The position numbers and the translations under genes are program-made. From positions 1-19,206 of the forward strand of contig JNEM01011762.1 of the NCBI GenBank assembly GCA_000697335.1: a stretch of 19,206 bases of DNA, read 5' to 3'. This stretch comes from Conidiobolus incongruus B7586 (taxonomy: Eukaryota; Entomophthoromycota; Entomophthoromycetes; Entomophthorales; Conidiobolaceae). Below are positions 8,987-19,206 of this stretch, one piece after another; position 1 is the stretch's first letter, and each line of letters begins with the position of its first letter. The notes under the pieces are model-generated. The model saw nothing but the letters and a program-made list of their open reading frames with translations. It searched no databases and had not been told where the DNA came from.

Positions 8987-11067
8987 TGAAGGTCTGACTA
9001 ACTTTTATTTTTGAAATACGTTTATGCATATTGCTAGTAAATATCATTATTAAATTAAACGCTGATTGTATCCTTGACTATGTTTTTTATACTTGATTAT
9101 ATTTTCATGTTGATTTGTGATATTGAATACAAGCATAGAGAAGAATTATTACAATATTAGCTTTTATCACATGATGCTATTTAACATTTTCGCAATTTCT
9201 AAACCACTTTTCACCAACCAATTCATCAATATAAAATAATATCAAAACATTTTTTAATGATATTTGCATCCAATTTTTTCCAAAGTTATTTATATAATTT
9301 TTCATTCAAATATTATATTAAAATGCTTAATTCAAAATACCGTGTATAATTTTGATTTGCTATAAAATTGAAAAATATTGAGAAAGATAATCAATATTAA
9401 TTCATAATATATATCAGAAGAACAATTTATTTATATCCATTATTATATTTTTATATTGACTATTTTATAAAAGGTGGAATAGTTGAATAATGTTGAAGTT
9501 TGATAACTAGTAAATTTAATATCAATAATCACAATAATTTTAGCAATCCAATCAATGAATTAAAACATCTTATCCTTATGCCTTCAATATTCATTGAGTA
9601 TAATAATGGCAATTTTAAAATATAAATATTTAACTATATGTAATAATCGTGAAGGAGAGTATACAAAATATCATTTCAATGCTAGATTTTCAAGTAATTG
9701 AAAAAAATATCAAGGTGTATTGTTTTTTATTAGTAATGATATTTATATAAACTATCATTGTTATAATAAAATTTTATAAGCATCTGCTAGATTTATATAT
9801 ATATATCTTGTATTAAAAATAGGATATACGAATTACTCAAACTATAACCAAAATTATTCATATGACAATAATTTTTTATAATGATTCCTCAAAATATTCT
9901 TCGATGTGTTTATGAAAAATTATTTTTCAAAAACTGATATAAATAAATATTTTTTCTAAAATATATCATAAATATTATTTAAATCTAATTTAATCTATTT
10001 TAATACTTCATAATCTAAAAATAATTGATTGTATATATGAATGATGAAAAAACCTATTATAAGTGTAAATTGAAGTATGATATATGGTAATTTTTACATA
10101 CATTTATATTATATATCTTAATTTTATGTACAAAAACTATTTGAAAATATATTTGATAATTATTTTTGATTTTTAAAACCAATACAGTTAGTTTAACTAT
10201 TTTAAAAAATAGCGAAAGTATTCTATCATATATTAAGATATATTTATATAACCAGCATAACATTGATATTAATGTGAATAAATTTATACAATTTAAGGAT
10301 ATTTCAAACTATTGTATAGTTTGACAAAATATCGAAAACTAATATTTTGAAATATACCTGCATTGCATTTGAAAAAAAAACTTGAAATTTTTATATCAAT
10401 GTCGAGCATGATAGAGATTGGCAATAAAAAAATATAAAATAAGTACTAAGAATTCATTATTATGAATCGTAAGATGTTAGCCTTAAATTAGGAAACTGAT
10501 CTACACAATTTACCAAATCTCATATAGGTATCTTCAAAGATTAAATAAAAAATTTTAGAATAGAAACTTTTTGCTTTAAAGATTGTATGATGAATATGGG
10601 TCATAATGAATATTTGAATAATTTTACAATAATGTCATTAATATATTTGGGTTTGATTTATTATCATCAAAATTGTTAATTACGAATTTATGTTCCCGAA
10701 AAATCAAATAGAAAATTAAAAAATAACCAACTTTCACAAGTGAAGTTTAACCGTAAATTATTACAAAATTCAAATGAACCAGTTATAATAAAAACAATTG
10801 AAATAATTATTAGGTCATTATGACCATTCATCAATCTTTATTCCAATCCATACATTAAGTTTATTGAATATATAAAGTTCAATATATTTTATTCTATTCC
10901 TGTATATCTCCATCAAAATAATATATATACATATCATACAACCATAAAATAACTCTAGTTTTAACATAAAAAAGTTCTTCAACATTTTCCCATTAACTTT
11001 CTTTTTACCTTTTCTGTTCCTCGTAGTACTATTGTATCTATATTGGGAGCATCAACATTCGCGCCCG
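8987..11067. other. Long spacer upstream of the peptidase gene
   Basis: About 2 kb of AT-rich DNA. The open frames at 10057-10263 (-) and a 30-residue one at 9177-9269 (-) show no support as genes. Near its right end, 10948-11067 stays open in the frame of the peptidase gene, and 10975-11022 is pyrimidine-rich; see the findings for a possible N-terminal extension. A short ATG frame at 10587-10682 could hold an upstream exon, but no splice pair is convincing. Confidence 0.4.
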
Positions 11068-13949
11068 ATGACGACTACGTGGGACTCGATACGTTCTCAA
11101 GTACGCGAGGCAAAGTATAAAATTCATATTAATTTATCGCATTGGAAACGTTTCCAATTCGATCTTGATAAGAATAGAGTTTATTTTATCGGTGTTAATA
11201 GACCTTATGACGGTCAAATTTCTTCTTTAATTAATAGACAATTACCCAACCTCTATTTTTTGAATTGGGATCAATTTCTAGTAAATGGAACAACATCAAA
11301 GAAGTGCTCAATTAATACCAGCGTCAACGATACAAATGAAGGTAAAATTATTATTAATTAGGTTAAGATTATCTATTCACATGGTTTTCAAGTTCTTGAA
11401 TCCAGTTGGACACCAATACTCAATTCCGAAATGAATTCACAACCAGTCGATAATGGCTCGAGAAATTTACCTAATCAACATCCTTTTGAGAATTTGATAG
11501 ATTATCAATATTATCAGCCCAACTTGACAATATTGGAATTTCCTAATAAAATAGTTGAATTTAATTTAAAAACTGAGGTATGTAATATTTATACATAAAT
11601 TATTAATTATATTAATTTTTATTATCAGAAATATAAAACACTTTTAGAAGGAGAGAATTTCGATGCTAAATTAGGTGGTTTTAATAATGAATTAATAAGT
11701 TATCTCAAGGATGGTAATATATTTGTTAAAAGAAGAGATGGCAAGGGTAAGGAGGTTAACTTGACTCAAATCAAATCTCATTCACCCGATATCTATTGTG
11801 GTGGTGTTGATTATATTATGAAGGTAAGTCGTATTTATACTTTTAATTGTACTATTTTAAAGAACAATATTCGGATTTTCAATGATATTTATATAGCCAG
11901 CATTTTGATTTGTATCAAATTAGCTAGTTTCAATATAAATATAATAAATGAATTACATCATTATTTATATTTATATTTAATTATTTACTAAATGTCAAAG
12001 ATGCACCTTTTACAACATTTATCATTTATTAAATAAACTCATCTTATTGGAAACAATCAATAATATTTCAATAACTAATTTAAATTTTTAATTAGGAAGA
12101 ATTCAATCGCACTTCAGGATATTTTTGGCAGTCTAATCAGAATAAGCAAGATTCTAGATACAGAATTTTATATACTTTAACTGATGAGAGTAAAGTAAAT
12201 ATCGTGCAAATCACTAGTGAAAATGGATCTCAGCGCGAAGTTAATCGATATCCCTATCCAAGTATATTATTTAATGGATAATTCATTTAATGATTTTTAT
12301 TTTAATTCAATTGCAATAGATACGCCTAATGCACACTGGGAACTTAGATTAGTTGAATTTGATTCTCAAGGAGATGAGGTAACCCAAATGGAATTGCATT
12401 ATATTTTATATCTAATAACTTTTGCTAGATTACAAATATTGTTAATTACAAAATCACTAAATCTAGTTTACTTTTTCCGGAATGGACTGAATACTTGGTT
12501 CGATTTGGGTGGTTACCGTACGAATCTAATGCTATATGGTGTCAAATTCTTAGCAGAGATCAAACCAAATCTCAGGTGTTAGAAATTTCTTTGAATTCGA
12601 TATATAACACTGATCAACAATTAAATTCTAATATATTATTTGAAGATAATTGTAAGCCATGGGTAAATGTAACTGATCTTAATTACTTTTTTAAAGATAG
12701 TAGCAACAACCTTGTCATGATATGGTCTGCAGAAGAAAGCGGATATCGCCATTTATATAAGATCACAAAATTAAGTACTAACACAAAAATTGATATGATC
12801 ACTAAGGGTAATTGGTCTGTCTTAGATCAACCTATATTTGTGGATAAGGTTAGGGGGTTGGTTTATTTTATTGGTAATCGTGATAGTAGTATTGAAGCAC
12901 ATCTTTACGTTACCAACTTCAATAACAATGGTAATCAGATTTTACGACTTACACCTCTTGGGCATTCTTACAAGGTTCATCTAAATATTTCCAAAAACAT
13001 TGGCGTGATGATGTTTTCTAATTTGTCAACACCTGTAAAAACACAAGTTTTTCAGCTTCAATTCAAGGATTCCAATACGATATTTCCCATTCTAGTTCCA
13101 ATCACTACTTTCACATCTTCACCCACTCCCATGAAATCGTTCCTACCCAAAGTTGAGTCATTTCAATTTTCTAACACCTCCGGAAACACGCTTAATGGAC
13201 TTATCTTTAAACCCAGTCACTTGGAACTTAGCGAAAACTTAAAGTTAGATTATCAATTCTCTACCCTTTTGTATATTTACGGTGGCCCCAAGTCTCAGCT
13301 AGTAACCAACGAATTTCAGTACTCCAAACTTATTCGATGTTATTTAGCAGCTCAACTTGGCTACATTGTAGTTGTAATTGATGGTCGCGGAACTGCAAAC
13401 CGTGGTCTACAGTTTGAATCCCAAATATATGGCGAGCTTGGTAAACTTGAGCTTGAAGATCAGGTTGAAGGTCTTAATTATCTTATCCACAACACTCCAA
13501 TAGGCAAATTTATTAATCGCCAGCGTATCGCAATTACCGGATGGAGCTATGGCGGTTATCTGAGCTTAATGGCGATGGTCAAATATGGTGACTTTTTCAA
13601 GCTGTGTATATCTGGAGCTCCCGTTATTGACTGGGCTTATTATGACAATGCTTACACTGAAAGATACTTAGGTTTTCCTGATGTTAATAGCGAGGGTTAT
13701 AAAAAGAGTAGTCTACTAAATTATGTCAACGGTTTCCCAGATGAGGAAAATCGTATACTTATTTGTCATGGCATGATGGACAATAATGTTCATTTTGCAC
13801 ATACTGAGAAATTGATCAACGCTCTCATCAAGTATAACAAACCGTACCAGCTTCAAATATTTCCTAATGAGCGTCACGGATTAAAAGAACCGAATAGCTT
13901 GGATCATTTTGATACTCTCATGTTTTATTGGTTAAAAAACTATCTTTGA
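11068..13949 (+). CDS. DPP8/9-like dipeptidyl peptidase (S9B prolyl oligopeptidase family), six exons
   Basis: A serine exopeptidase expected to remove X-Pro or X-Ala dipeptides from N-termini. Exons: 11068-11341, 11393-11577, 11629-11823, 12096-12261, 12320-12378 and 12429-13949; introns of 51, 51, 272, 58 and 50 nt, all GT-AG. They join in frame to 799 residues. The order matches human DPP8/9: N-terminal TWDSIRSQVREAKY, beta-propeller with EEFNRTSGYFW (Glu219-Glu220, the substrate N-terminus clamp), EWTEYLVRFGWLP, RHLYKIT, then the alpha/beta-hydrolase domain from about 535. The triad is Ser666 (GWSYGGY), Asp744 (MDNNVHFAH) and His776 (ERHGL). YTERYLG and VVVIDGRG are further DPP8/9 marks. 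Starting at 11068 it would be cytosolic like DPP8/9, but that ATG has a poor context (C at -3) and the frame is open upstream. Intron 1 has an alternative (11281-11361, giving 789 aa). Confidence 0.9.
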
Positions 13950-14303
13950 GATAGTTTATAAAAGTATTTAACATTGTAATTTCATTTGTAAAATTTAAGT
14001 GTAATTTTAGTCAAACTTAATTTGAACAAAAATAAATATCGTTTTAAAAATATGAATTTATTGTATTTCAAAACTATTAAAAAGATAACTTGTAATTAAA
14101 TTAAACAATTGAAAAGAGAGTTTAATTTCTTCAAAGCCACTTCTAGGACTGTTAAGATCTGATGAAAGCTATGATTTGGGATATTAGAGCTGAATTTTGC
14201 ATTGCCAAGGGATGATAGATTTGTCTCAGATGAGTTATTACACAGTGGCCATCTTGACTCTAACACAGTTAGCGTTGGTGGGGGTAGAGTTAATGGAATC
14301 TTT
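13950..14303. other. Convergent 3' region between peptidase and apyrase genes
   Basis: Shared tail-to-tail spacer of 354 bp. An AATAAA lies at 14031-14036 on the + strand and could serve the peptidase transcript, though such hexamers are common in this DNA. The frame at 14096-14332 (-) overlaps the apyrase 3' end in another frame and is not a gene. Confidence 0.5.
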
Positions 14304-15947
14304 TTAGTGATCTTTGGATGGGAGTAACTCAACGATGGATTCTTCGTCTTGGTATTCTAAATCATCCAGCCTTTGGGGAATTGGGATGGGATTGGTATAG
14401 CTTTGCTTTTTTCTAGTGAGCATGGTGTAAAGAATAAAAACAACAATAATAAAACCAATGAAAATGAAAACATGGTAGAAGGATACAGGGCGAGATTTGT
14501 GCTCGAGAGAGTTTTTAACTTCCGAAGGAATTCTCTCTGAAACAAAAGTAAGAAGTGCTCCTAAAGTCCAACTGACTTCCCAACTGCCAATTTCATTGAT
14601 TGATTCAAACAAGCCCTTTTTGTCATTGAGACCAAAGCCTTTATGGAGAACGAGATTCAACCAAGTGGATTTGAAACAAATGTCCCCCAAATTTTCTTTC
14701 TCCCAACCGCTCACACCTGGATGCTTATCAAGGATATCGGCCCAAGTAGATTTGCAATACTCAGTAGCTTTGGCATCGAATAGTGCGGGATCAAATACAC
14801 CTTCTGAGTGGAGAAGATCTTTAGTGGTATAATAATATTCTGAAACACCCATAAAGCGATCCATATTCATGTCGAATTTGGGAAGGTGAACACCATTGAA
14901 GATACATGGCATCTGTTTACATTCGGCTTCTTTTTTGAGAATAGGAAGGACTTCATCTTTACACTTCTCAAAATCGCCCTGTCCTTCGTGAGTAAAGTTA
15001 GCGTGGGACAGGGAGAAATCGCGTGGGAAACATGGATTTTTAATCTTATTGTCGGAACTAGCAGCTGCCTTCATTTCCAAATACTCCAAGTAACGATCCT
15101 TGGCCCTATTGATACCAAAGTCCAAGAAAGAGTGGCTGCTGATAGTAAAGTCCCAAGCTTGTCCACCTGCTGTTTTCAAATGAATAGGGTATAAGCTTTC
15201 CTCAGAAACCTGTTCGGTACCCTTCTCAAGGTGAGCATGAGGTAAGAAAGCGATTTGGGTTGAGGCTCCACCCATGTCTAAGAACCCAATAGTTTTGTCA
15301 CCGCTCTTAGTAAGTGTCTTAGAGAGATAATTCAAACTTAACCAACCGTAAACACCTTCAACTTTTCCGTCGATCACAGTTATTTGCCGATTGCAGTCTC
15401 CAATGTCGAAATTGGTTTCCTCTTTAAAGTATAAACATACATTCTTAAGCAACTTGGTTCGGTTGGTTTCTGGAACCAGACGAAGCCCTGCAGTGCCCAG
15501 GAGATAGAGAGGAGTCTTATCCCATTTCGAAGATGGGATCGTGAGCTTGGCGAAGTCAGATAATTTCTTCAAATAGATTTTGAGCTCTGGGGAATCAGAC
15601 TTTTCACCAAAAGTAGAAAGACCAGGCTTAATCTTCTTATTCCAATTCTTTTGATTATAAGTACCAGTTTCAAACACGACGAGCTCATCCTTCTTGCTTT
15701 GAGACAATTTCCAACTGTAAATCATAACACGACTTCCACTGCTTCCAGCATCAATCACAACAGCGTATTCGCGGCCTTGCACCCAGTTAGTGTAAGTTAA
15801 TCTATCTGGTGTGTTTTCCTGGCTAGAGTTGGAGCTGAAGAGATGACCGTTGGGAAGTGCAATAAAGATAAAGATCAAGAAGAGAGAAAAGATCCCTAAT
15901 AAGATAACGATGATTTTTCTCTGCAATAAGTTAGCTAAAGAAGCCAT
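14304..15947 (-). CDS. YND1: GDA1/CD39 family apyrase, Ynd1-like Golgi nucleoside diphosphatase
   Basis: An intact single-exon enzyme of 547 residues that hydrolyses nucleoside di- and triphosphates. In the Golgi this turns the GDP or UDP released by glycosyltransferases into the monophosphate, which drives nucleotide-sugar antiport. Apyrase regions in order: VVIDAGSSGSRVMIYSW (63-79), LLGTAGLRLVP (149-159), VEGVYGWLSLNYL (196-208) with catalytic Glu197, GFLDMGGASTQIAF (221-234) and WEVSWTLGALL (456-466). Membrane segments at about 11-31 and 491-511 place the catalytic domain in the lumen, with a 36-residue acidic cytosolic tail. Cysteines at 171 and 185, 306, 329, 343, 348, 398 and 424 fit the family's disulfides. 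Human ENTPD4/7 share the two-anchor layout, while yeast Gda1 has only the N-terminal anchor, so Ynd1/ENTPD4 is the better match. The ATG has A at -3. Confidence 0.92.
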   Translation of the reverse strand: MASLANLLQRKIIVILLGIFSLFLIFIFIALPNGHLFSSNSSQENTPDRLTYTNWVQGREYAVVIDAGSSGSRVMIYSWKLSQSKKDELVVFETGTYNQKNWNKKIKPGLSTFGEKSDSPELKIYLKKLSDFAKLTIPSSKWDKTPLYLLGTAGLRLVPETNRTKLLKNVCLYFKEETNFDIGDCNRQITVIDGKVEGVYGWLSLNYLSKTLTKSGDKTIGFLDMGGASTQIAFLPHAHLEKGTEQVSEESLYPIHLKTAGGQAWDFTISSHSFLDFGINRAKDRYLEYLEMKAAASSDNKIKNPCFPRDFSLSHANFTHEGQGDFEKCKDEVLPILKKEAECKQMPCIFNGVHLPKFDMNMDRFMGVSEYYYTTKDLLHSEGVFDPALFDAKATEYCKSTWADILDKHPGVSGWEKENLGDICFKSTWLNLVLHKGFGLNDKKGLFESINEIGSWEVSWTLGALLTFVSERIPSEVKNSLEHKSRPVSFYHVFIFIGFIIVVFILYTMLTRKKQSYTNPIPIPQRLDDLEYQDEESIVELLPSKDH

Positions 15948-17850
15948 TATGATATCAAATTCAGTAGGATATTAAGAAAGAGTTATAATTATTCAATATT
16001 ATTAAAATAGACTCGGAGTATATAGTGATATTAAATTATTATTATTATTATTATTATTATATTTAATATACAATTTTTTATATTTATATATTAATGATTA
16101 GTTGGAAGCATAGCAACAGGTGAATCACAATTTCACAATTTGGAATTTAAATCTATAAACACTGAGAATATCCACATTTAAATACCAAATATGCTTAAAT
16201 TTCTGTATTTAATTGGGCCAATTCTTGGTTAATTTGTGTAAGGTATGTTAGGATAGTTATCTATTTTCGGAATGTTGGATTATTCTATCAATTTTCTGAT
16301 TGGTTGATGATAAATTTGATATAGATAAGTAGATATTGGGGTATTAAGAAATATTGAACAAATCATTCTTATATTTAGAGTATTGAAATATTTATGAAAT
16401 AATAATATTATATAATACACTTGATTTATCAAAAATTATACTAATATTATCATTCAAAATTAATTTCAATTTTTTAGATTTCTTAATTGATAAAAGACAC
16501 ATTAATTTGAATTATAAAATGCATTAAAGAGGGAATAATATTTGATTGATTAATATTTGATTTCGAAATGGCATGGTGCAACCTACATAAATAACTTAAA
16601 ATAATTTCACTTTTTATGAATTATATTTGATGCATTGTATTTATTATTCTTTTTATAGCTCTGATCATAAATAATAACATATTGATTCATATTCTAATAT
16701 ACTAAATTACAATTATTTATAAAAATAACTTTATCTCAATCTCTCTAGAAATATTATTACTTCAACCAATTTTTTAATTTTGATTTAACCAGTAAAGAAT
16801 TTGAACACAAACTAGATAACATCTGACAAATCTTCTGTTTTATCGTAAGTTGTTGAGTTTAATTTTATATCGCTAGATCACGGGTGCAACTTTATAATTA
16901 CATACTTGGGCAATCTTTTCATTATTTATTTCAAATGTATATTCTTTGATTTTATTATCTTATTCTTTATTAAATTGGTGTTTTATCTATTAGTTCTTTT
17001 TTAATGCAAATTGATATCAATTAAAGCTTTTTTAGCATATATTTATTATAAATACTATGATATAATGTATTGAAATATAAATTACAATTTAATATAATAG
17101 TCGAAAGATCATTTTGAAATATAATGTGAAAATATATTTGTTATAAATTGGAGCTTTAAAATTTATAGATTTTTCATGATTTGATCTGGTATTTTGATAT
17201 TATAATAGATAAAAATTGAAACCATATCATATTAATTGTTTCAATGATATTTAGTTTATATTTTCGAAATTATTCTTATTTTTGATATATATATATGTTT
17301 GATATTAAAAACTGACAAATGTTCGTATGAATAATTCGTTAGTAGCTAATTAAATTAAAGATTAATAACATGAATTAGCAATAATTGATGCTGGTAAGCA
17401 TTGATTTATATCATACGATTATATAAAATTCATTATTTTCTTTGTAATATATAAAATTTTAAATAATGTATAAAAACATAAATCATATTGCAGCTATATA
17501 GCGATATGGCTTAAGATATACAATATTCATTAAATAATATGAGAACAATGGGAAATATGGGATTAGGATTTTGTATTGTTATCCAGTAGAAAAATTTAAA
17601 GTTCAGAATTGTAAATTTGGTATAAATATGTAAAGTAATAAATGACATCAAAAAATATCATATTATATTTTAACTAATTTTCATCAAATATAAAATAAAA
17701 ATATAATTAGATTAGCCATTTATGATAATTATTGAGTTTAATTTTATTGGAAAATGAGGTTAAGTCATTATAAAAATTTTTCATAATTTGTCAATTATTA
17801 TCTTAAATTTAAAGTAATAAGAAATTTTTTAATATTTAATTTTTCAAATA
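15948..17850. other. Spacer upstream of the apyrase gene
   Basis: AT-rich DNA holding the apyrase promoter; no ORF of coding character and no RNA gene was recognised. A somewhat more mixed stretch near 16840-16925 (containing CGCTAGATCACGGGTGCAAC) was checked for a tRNA cloverleaf and does not form one. The last CpG of the window is at 17502. Confidence 0.45.
16035..16060 (+). repeat. (ATT)n microsatellite
   Basis: An uninterrupted ATT trinucleotide run of 26 bases (eight full units plus AT), starting 88 bp upstream of the apyrase ATG, so inside its likely promoter or 5' leader. Confidence 0.9.
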
Positions 17851-19206
17851 TATTATTAATTTGAAATAAATAAATATATATAAAGTTAATAAGAAATTAT
17901 ATATATATATAAAATAATTTTTTTGATTAAAAAATTAACTTTTTAAAATTAATTGTTTAATTTAATTATGTTTAAACTAAATAATAATCATCAAAAGTTT
18001 TTTATTTTAGTATTAATAAAACTTAACCATAAACTTTTTAAAATTATTTAAAATTTACAAGTAGTTTTTAATAATGAAATATTATTTAAAATAACAATTT
18101 ATTATTAGGTAAATTATTTTAAAGTTAAGAAAGAAATTATTTAAAACTTTTTAAAATTTAAAAAATTAACTTTAATTATTATTCTTTTAATTGTTAATAA
18201 AATGAAAAAATATATTAAAAATCAATTTTTTTAGTTAAAAAACTATTTCAACACTTTAATATTAGTTTTATAAATATTTTATATATATTAAATTTAAACT
18301 TAAATTAATAAATAAAAATATAAAATAAATACCTTATAATTTATCTAAAGCTTAAAAAAGTTAGAGTAGTTATTATTGAATAAAACTTATTAAAATATTT
18401 TCAAAAATTGAAACTTTTAAGATAAATAATAATAATTGATGTATCTTAAATCTTTATATATAATCTTTTACTAAAATATAAATTAACATGCTAAATTAAG
18501 TTAAATTAACTTTTTTTACATATTCTTTTAAATAAACATTTTGTTAATAAATAAATATTAATCATTATAATAAATTATAATAATATATGTAAATATGGTG
18601 GTAAAATACTAATATAATATAGAAGAAAACTTTAATATAAAAGTAATATAACATAAAATATAGTACTATAATATAGTTATAGTATACAAATATAAACAAA
18701 GCTTAATTAAGCTTCAATTTGGGATAAGTCACTAATATATTAAGATTTATATTAGGTGGTATTAATATACTATAATATTAATAAGATATAGTTTTAATTT
18801 TAGAAATAATAAAAAAGATAAATAATAGTAAGAATTGAGAAGAAAAAAAACCTAGTTTATTAAATAATTTAATGCTATTTATACAATTAATTTGGTTATA
18901 AAAGTATAAATTAATTATGTAATTTATAGTTAATTGAATTATATAGAAATATATATATAAGAATTTAAAAAACTAGTTTCTTAACAATATATGTTATTTT
19001 TATTTAATTCTTTAAGAAAAATTAATTAATAATAAACTTTATATTATATTTTTAAATAAAAGTATTTTTAATTAGTATTTTCAATATAATTTAAGAAAAC
19101 TTATTATTTTACATAATAATTATAAAATATATAAATTTAAAACTATAAAAAACTTTTTAATTAAAAATAACTAGAAAAAACTACTATATCTAATATATTC
19201 TTTAGA
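17851..19206. other. CpG-free, extremely AT-rich terminal block
   Basis: No gene is seen. From 17504 to the end there is no CpG, and from about 17850 CpA and TpG also become scarce, with long A/T runs and TTAATAA-like words. It resembles the left end of the window in dinucleotide use but has still less G+C. It may be mutated repeat DNA; no family, terminal repeat or coding remnant could be recognised. Confidence 0.45.
18699..18714. repeat. 16-bp perfect palindrome
   Basis: AAGCTTAATTAAGCTT reads the same on both strands. It sits in the AT-rich right block; a chance origin is possible, and no function is inferred. Confidence 0.6.

Noticed and set aside
9177-9269. 30-residue frame on the - strand (includes DELVGEKWFRNCENVK)
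   Set aside because: Looks mildly coding but is too short to judge and matches nothing I know. Chance is likely in a 2-kb spacer.
10057-10263. 68-codon frame on the - strand
   Set aside because: Hydrophobic and Ile/Tyr/Lys-rich, as chance frames here are. No support as a gene.
11761-11991. Frame running from exon 3 of the peptidase past 11823
   Set aside because: The part beyond 11823 is the start of intron 3: a GTAAGT donor is present and homology to DPP8/9 stops there.
12217-12582. 121-codon frame within the peptidase gene
   Set aside because: It crosses introns 4 and 5 in a frame unrelated to the protein; spliced exons 4-6 restore the DPP8/9 sequence.
14096-15194. Several frames overlapping the apyrase gene (14096-14332 -, 14357-14545 -, 14497-14832 +, 14886-15194 +)
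   Set aside because: They are shadows in other frames of a complete, motif-bearing 547-residue gene.
16840-16925. Possible second tRNA or structured RNA
   Set aside because: No acceptor, D or T stem arrangement and no box B motif can be formed.
1-19206. CRISPR array, operon or bacterial defence locus
   Set aside because: No spaced direct repeats. Genes have spliceosomal introns and separate promoters, so the DNA is eukaryotic.

Overview
The window is nuclear DNA from a very AT-rich eukaryote, most likely a fungus. Genes are far apart and carry short GT-AG introns (several of 50-58 nt). The gene set fits a fungus: a Tgl2-type lipase, a probable Mim2 (a mitochondrial outer-membrane insertase subunit known from fungi) and a Ynd1-like apyrase. 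The DPP8/9-like peptidase and the base composition suggest an early-diverging lineage such as Zoopagomycota/Entomophthoromycotina, but that placement is a guess from gene content.

Layout, left to right. 1 to about 1175 is an AT-rich block with no CpG, few CpA/TpG and no gene. 1175-3531 is plain AT-rich spacer; a doubtful short ORF lies at 3532-3717. A four-exon lipase gene (Tgl2 family) occupies 3757-5216 (-). A tRNA-His(GTG) with its Pol III T-run is at 6458-6541 (+). An 84-residue Mim2-like protein is at 7134-7388 (-). A possible 27-codon ORF (8287-8370) precedes a one-domain C2 protein at 8618-8986 (+). A six-exon S9B prolyl peptidase of DPP8/9 type lies at 11068-13949 (+), its start uncertain. 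Tail-to-tail with it is a single-exon GDA1/CD39 apyrase at 14304-15947 (-). 15948 to about 17850 is spacer; from there to the end is a second CpG-free, very AT-rich block.

The splice models were derived by hand. Lipase exons of 163+24+100+739 nt sum to 1026 nt (341 aa). DPP exons of 274+185+195+166+59+1521 nt sum to 2400 nt (799 aa). Both stay in frame and restore family motifs across every junction.

The genes form no evident pathway: each has its own promoter region, and orientations are mixed. Two (lipase, Mim2) belong to families tied to mitochondria and one (apyrase) to the Golgi lumen, but neighbourhood in such a genome is weak evidence of shared work. I see no new multi-gene system. 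The most useful leads are the uncertain, possibly membrane-anchored N-terminus of the DPP8/9 homologue, the 24-nt micro-exon in the lipase, the small Mim2 candidate, and the CpG/CpA-depleted blocks at both ends, which look like mutated repeat DNA.
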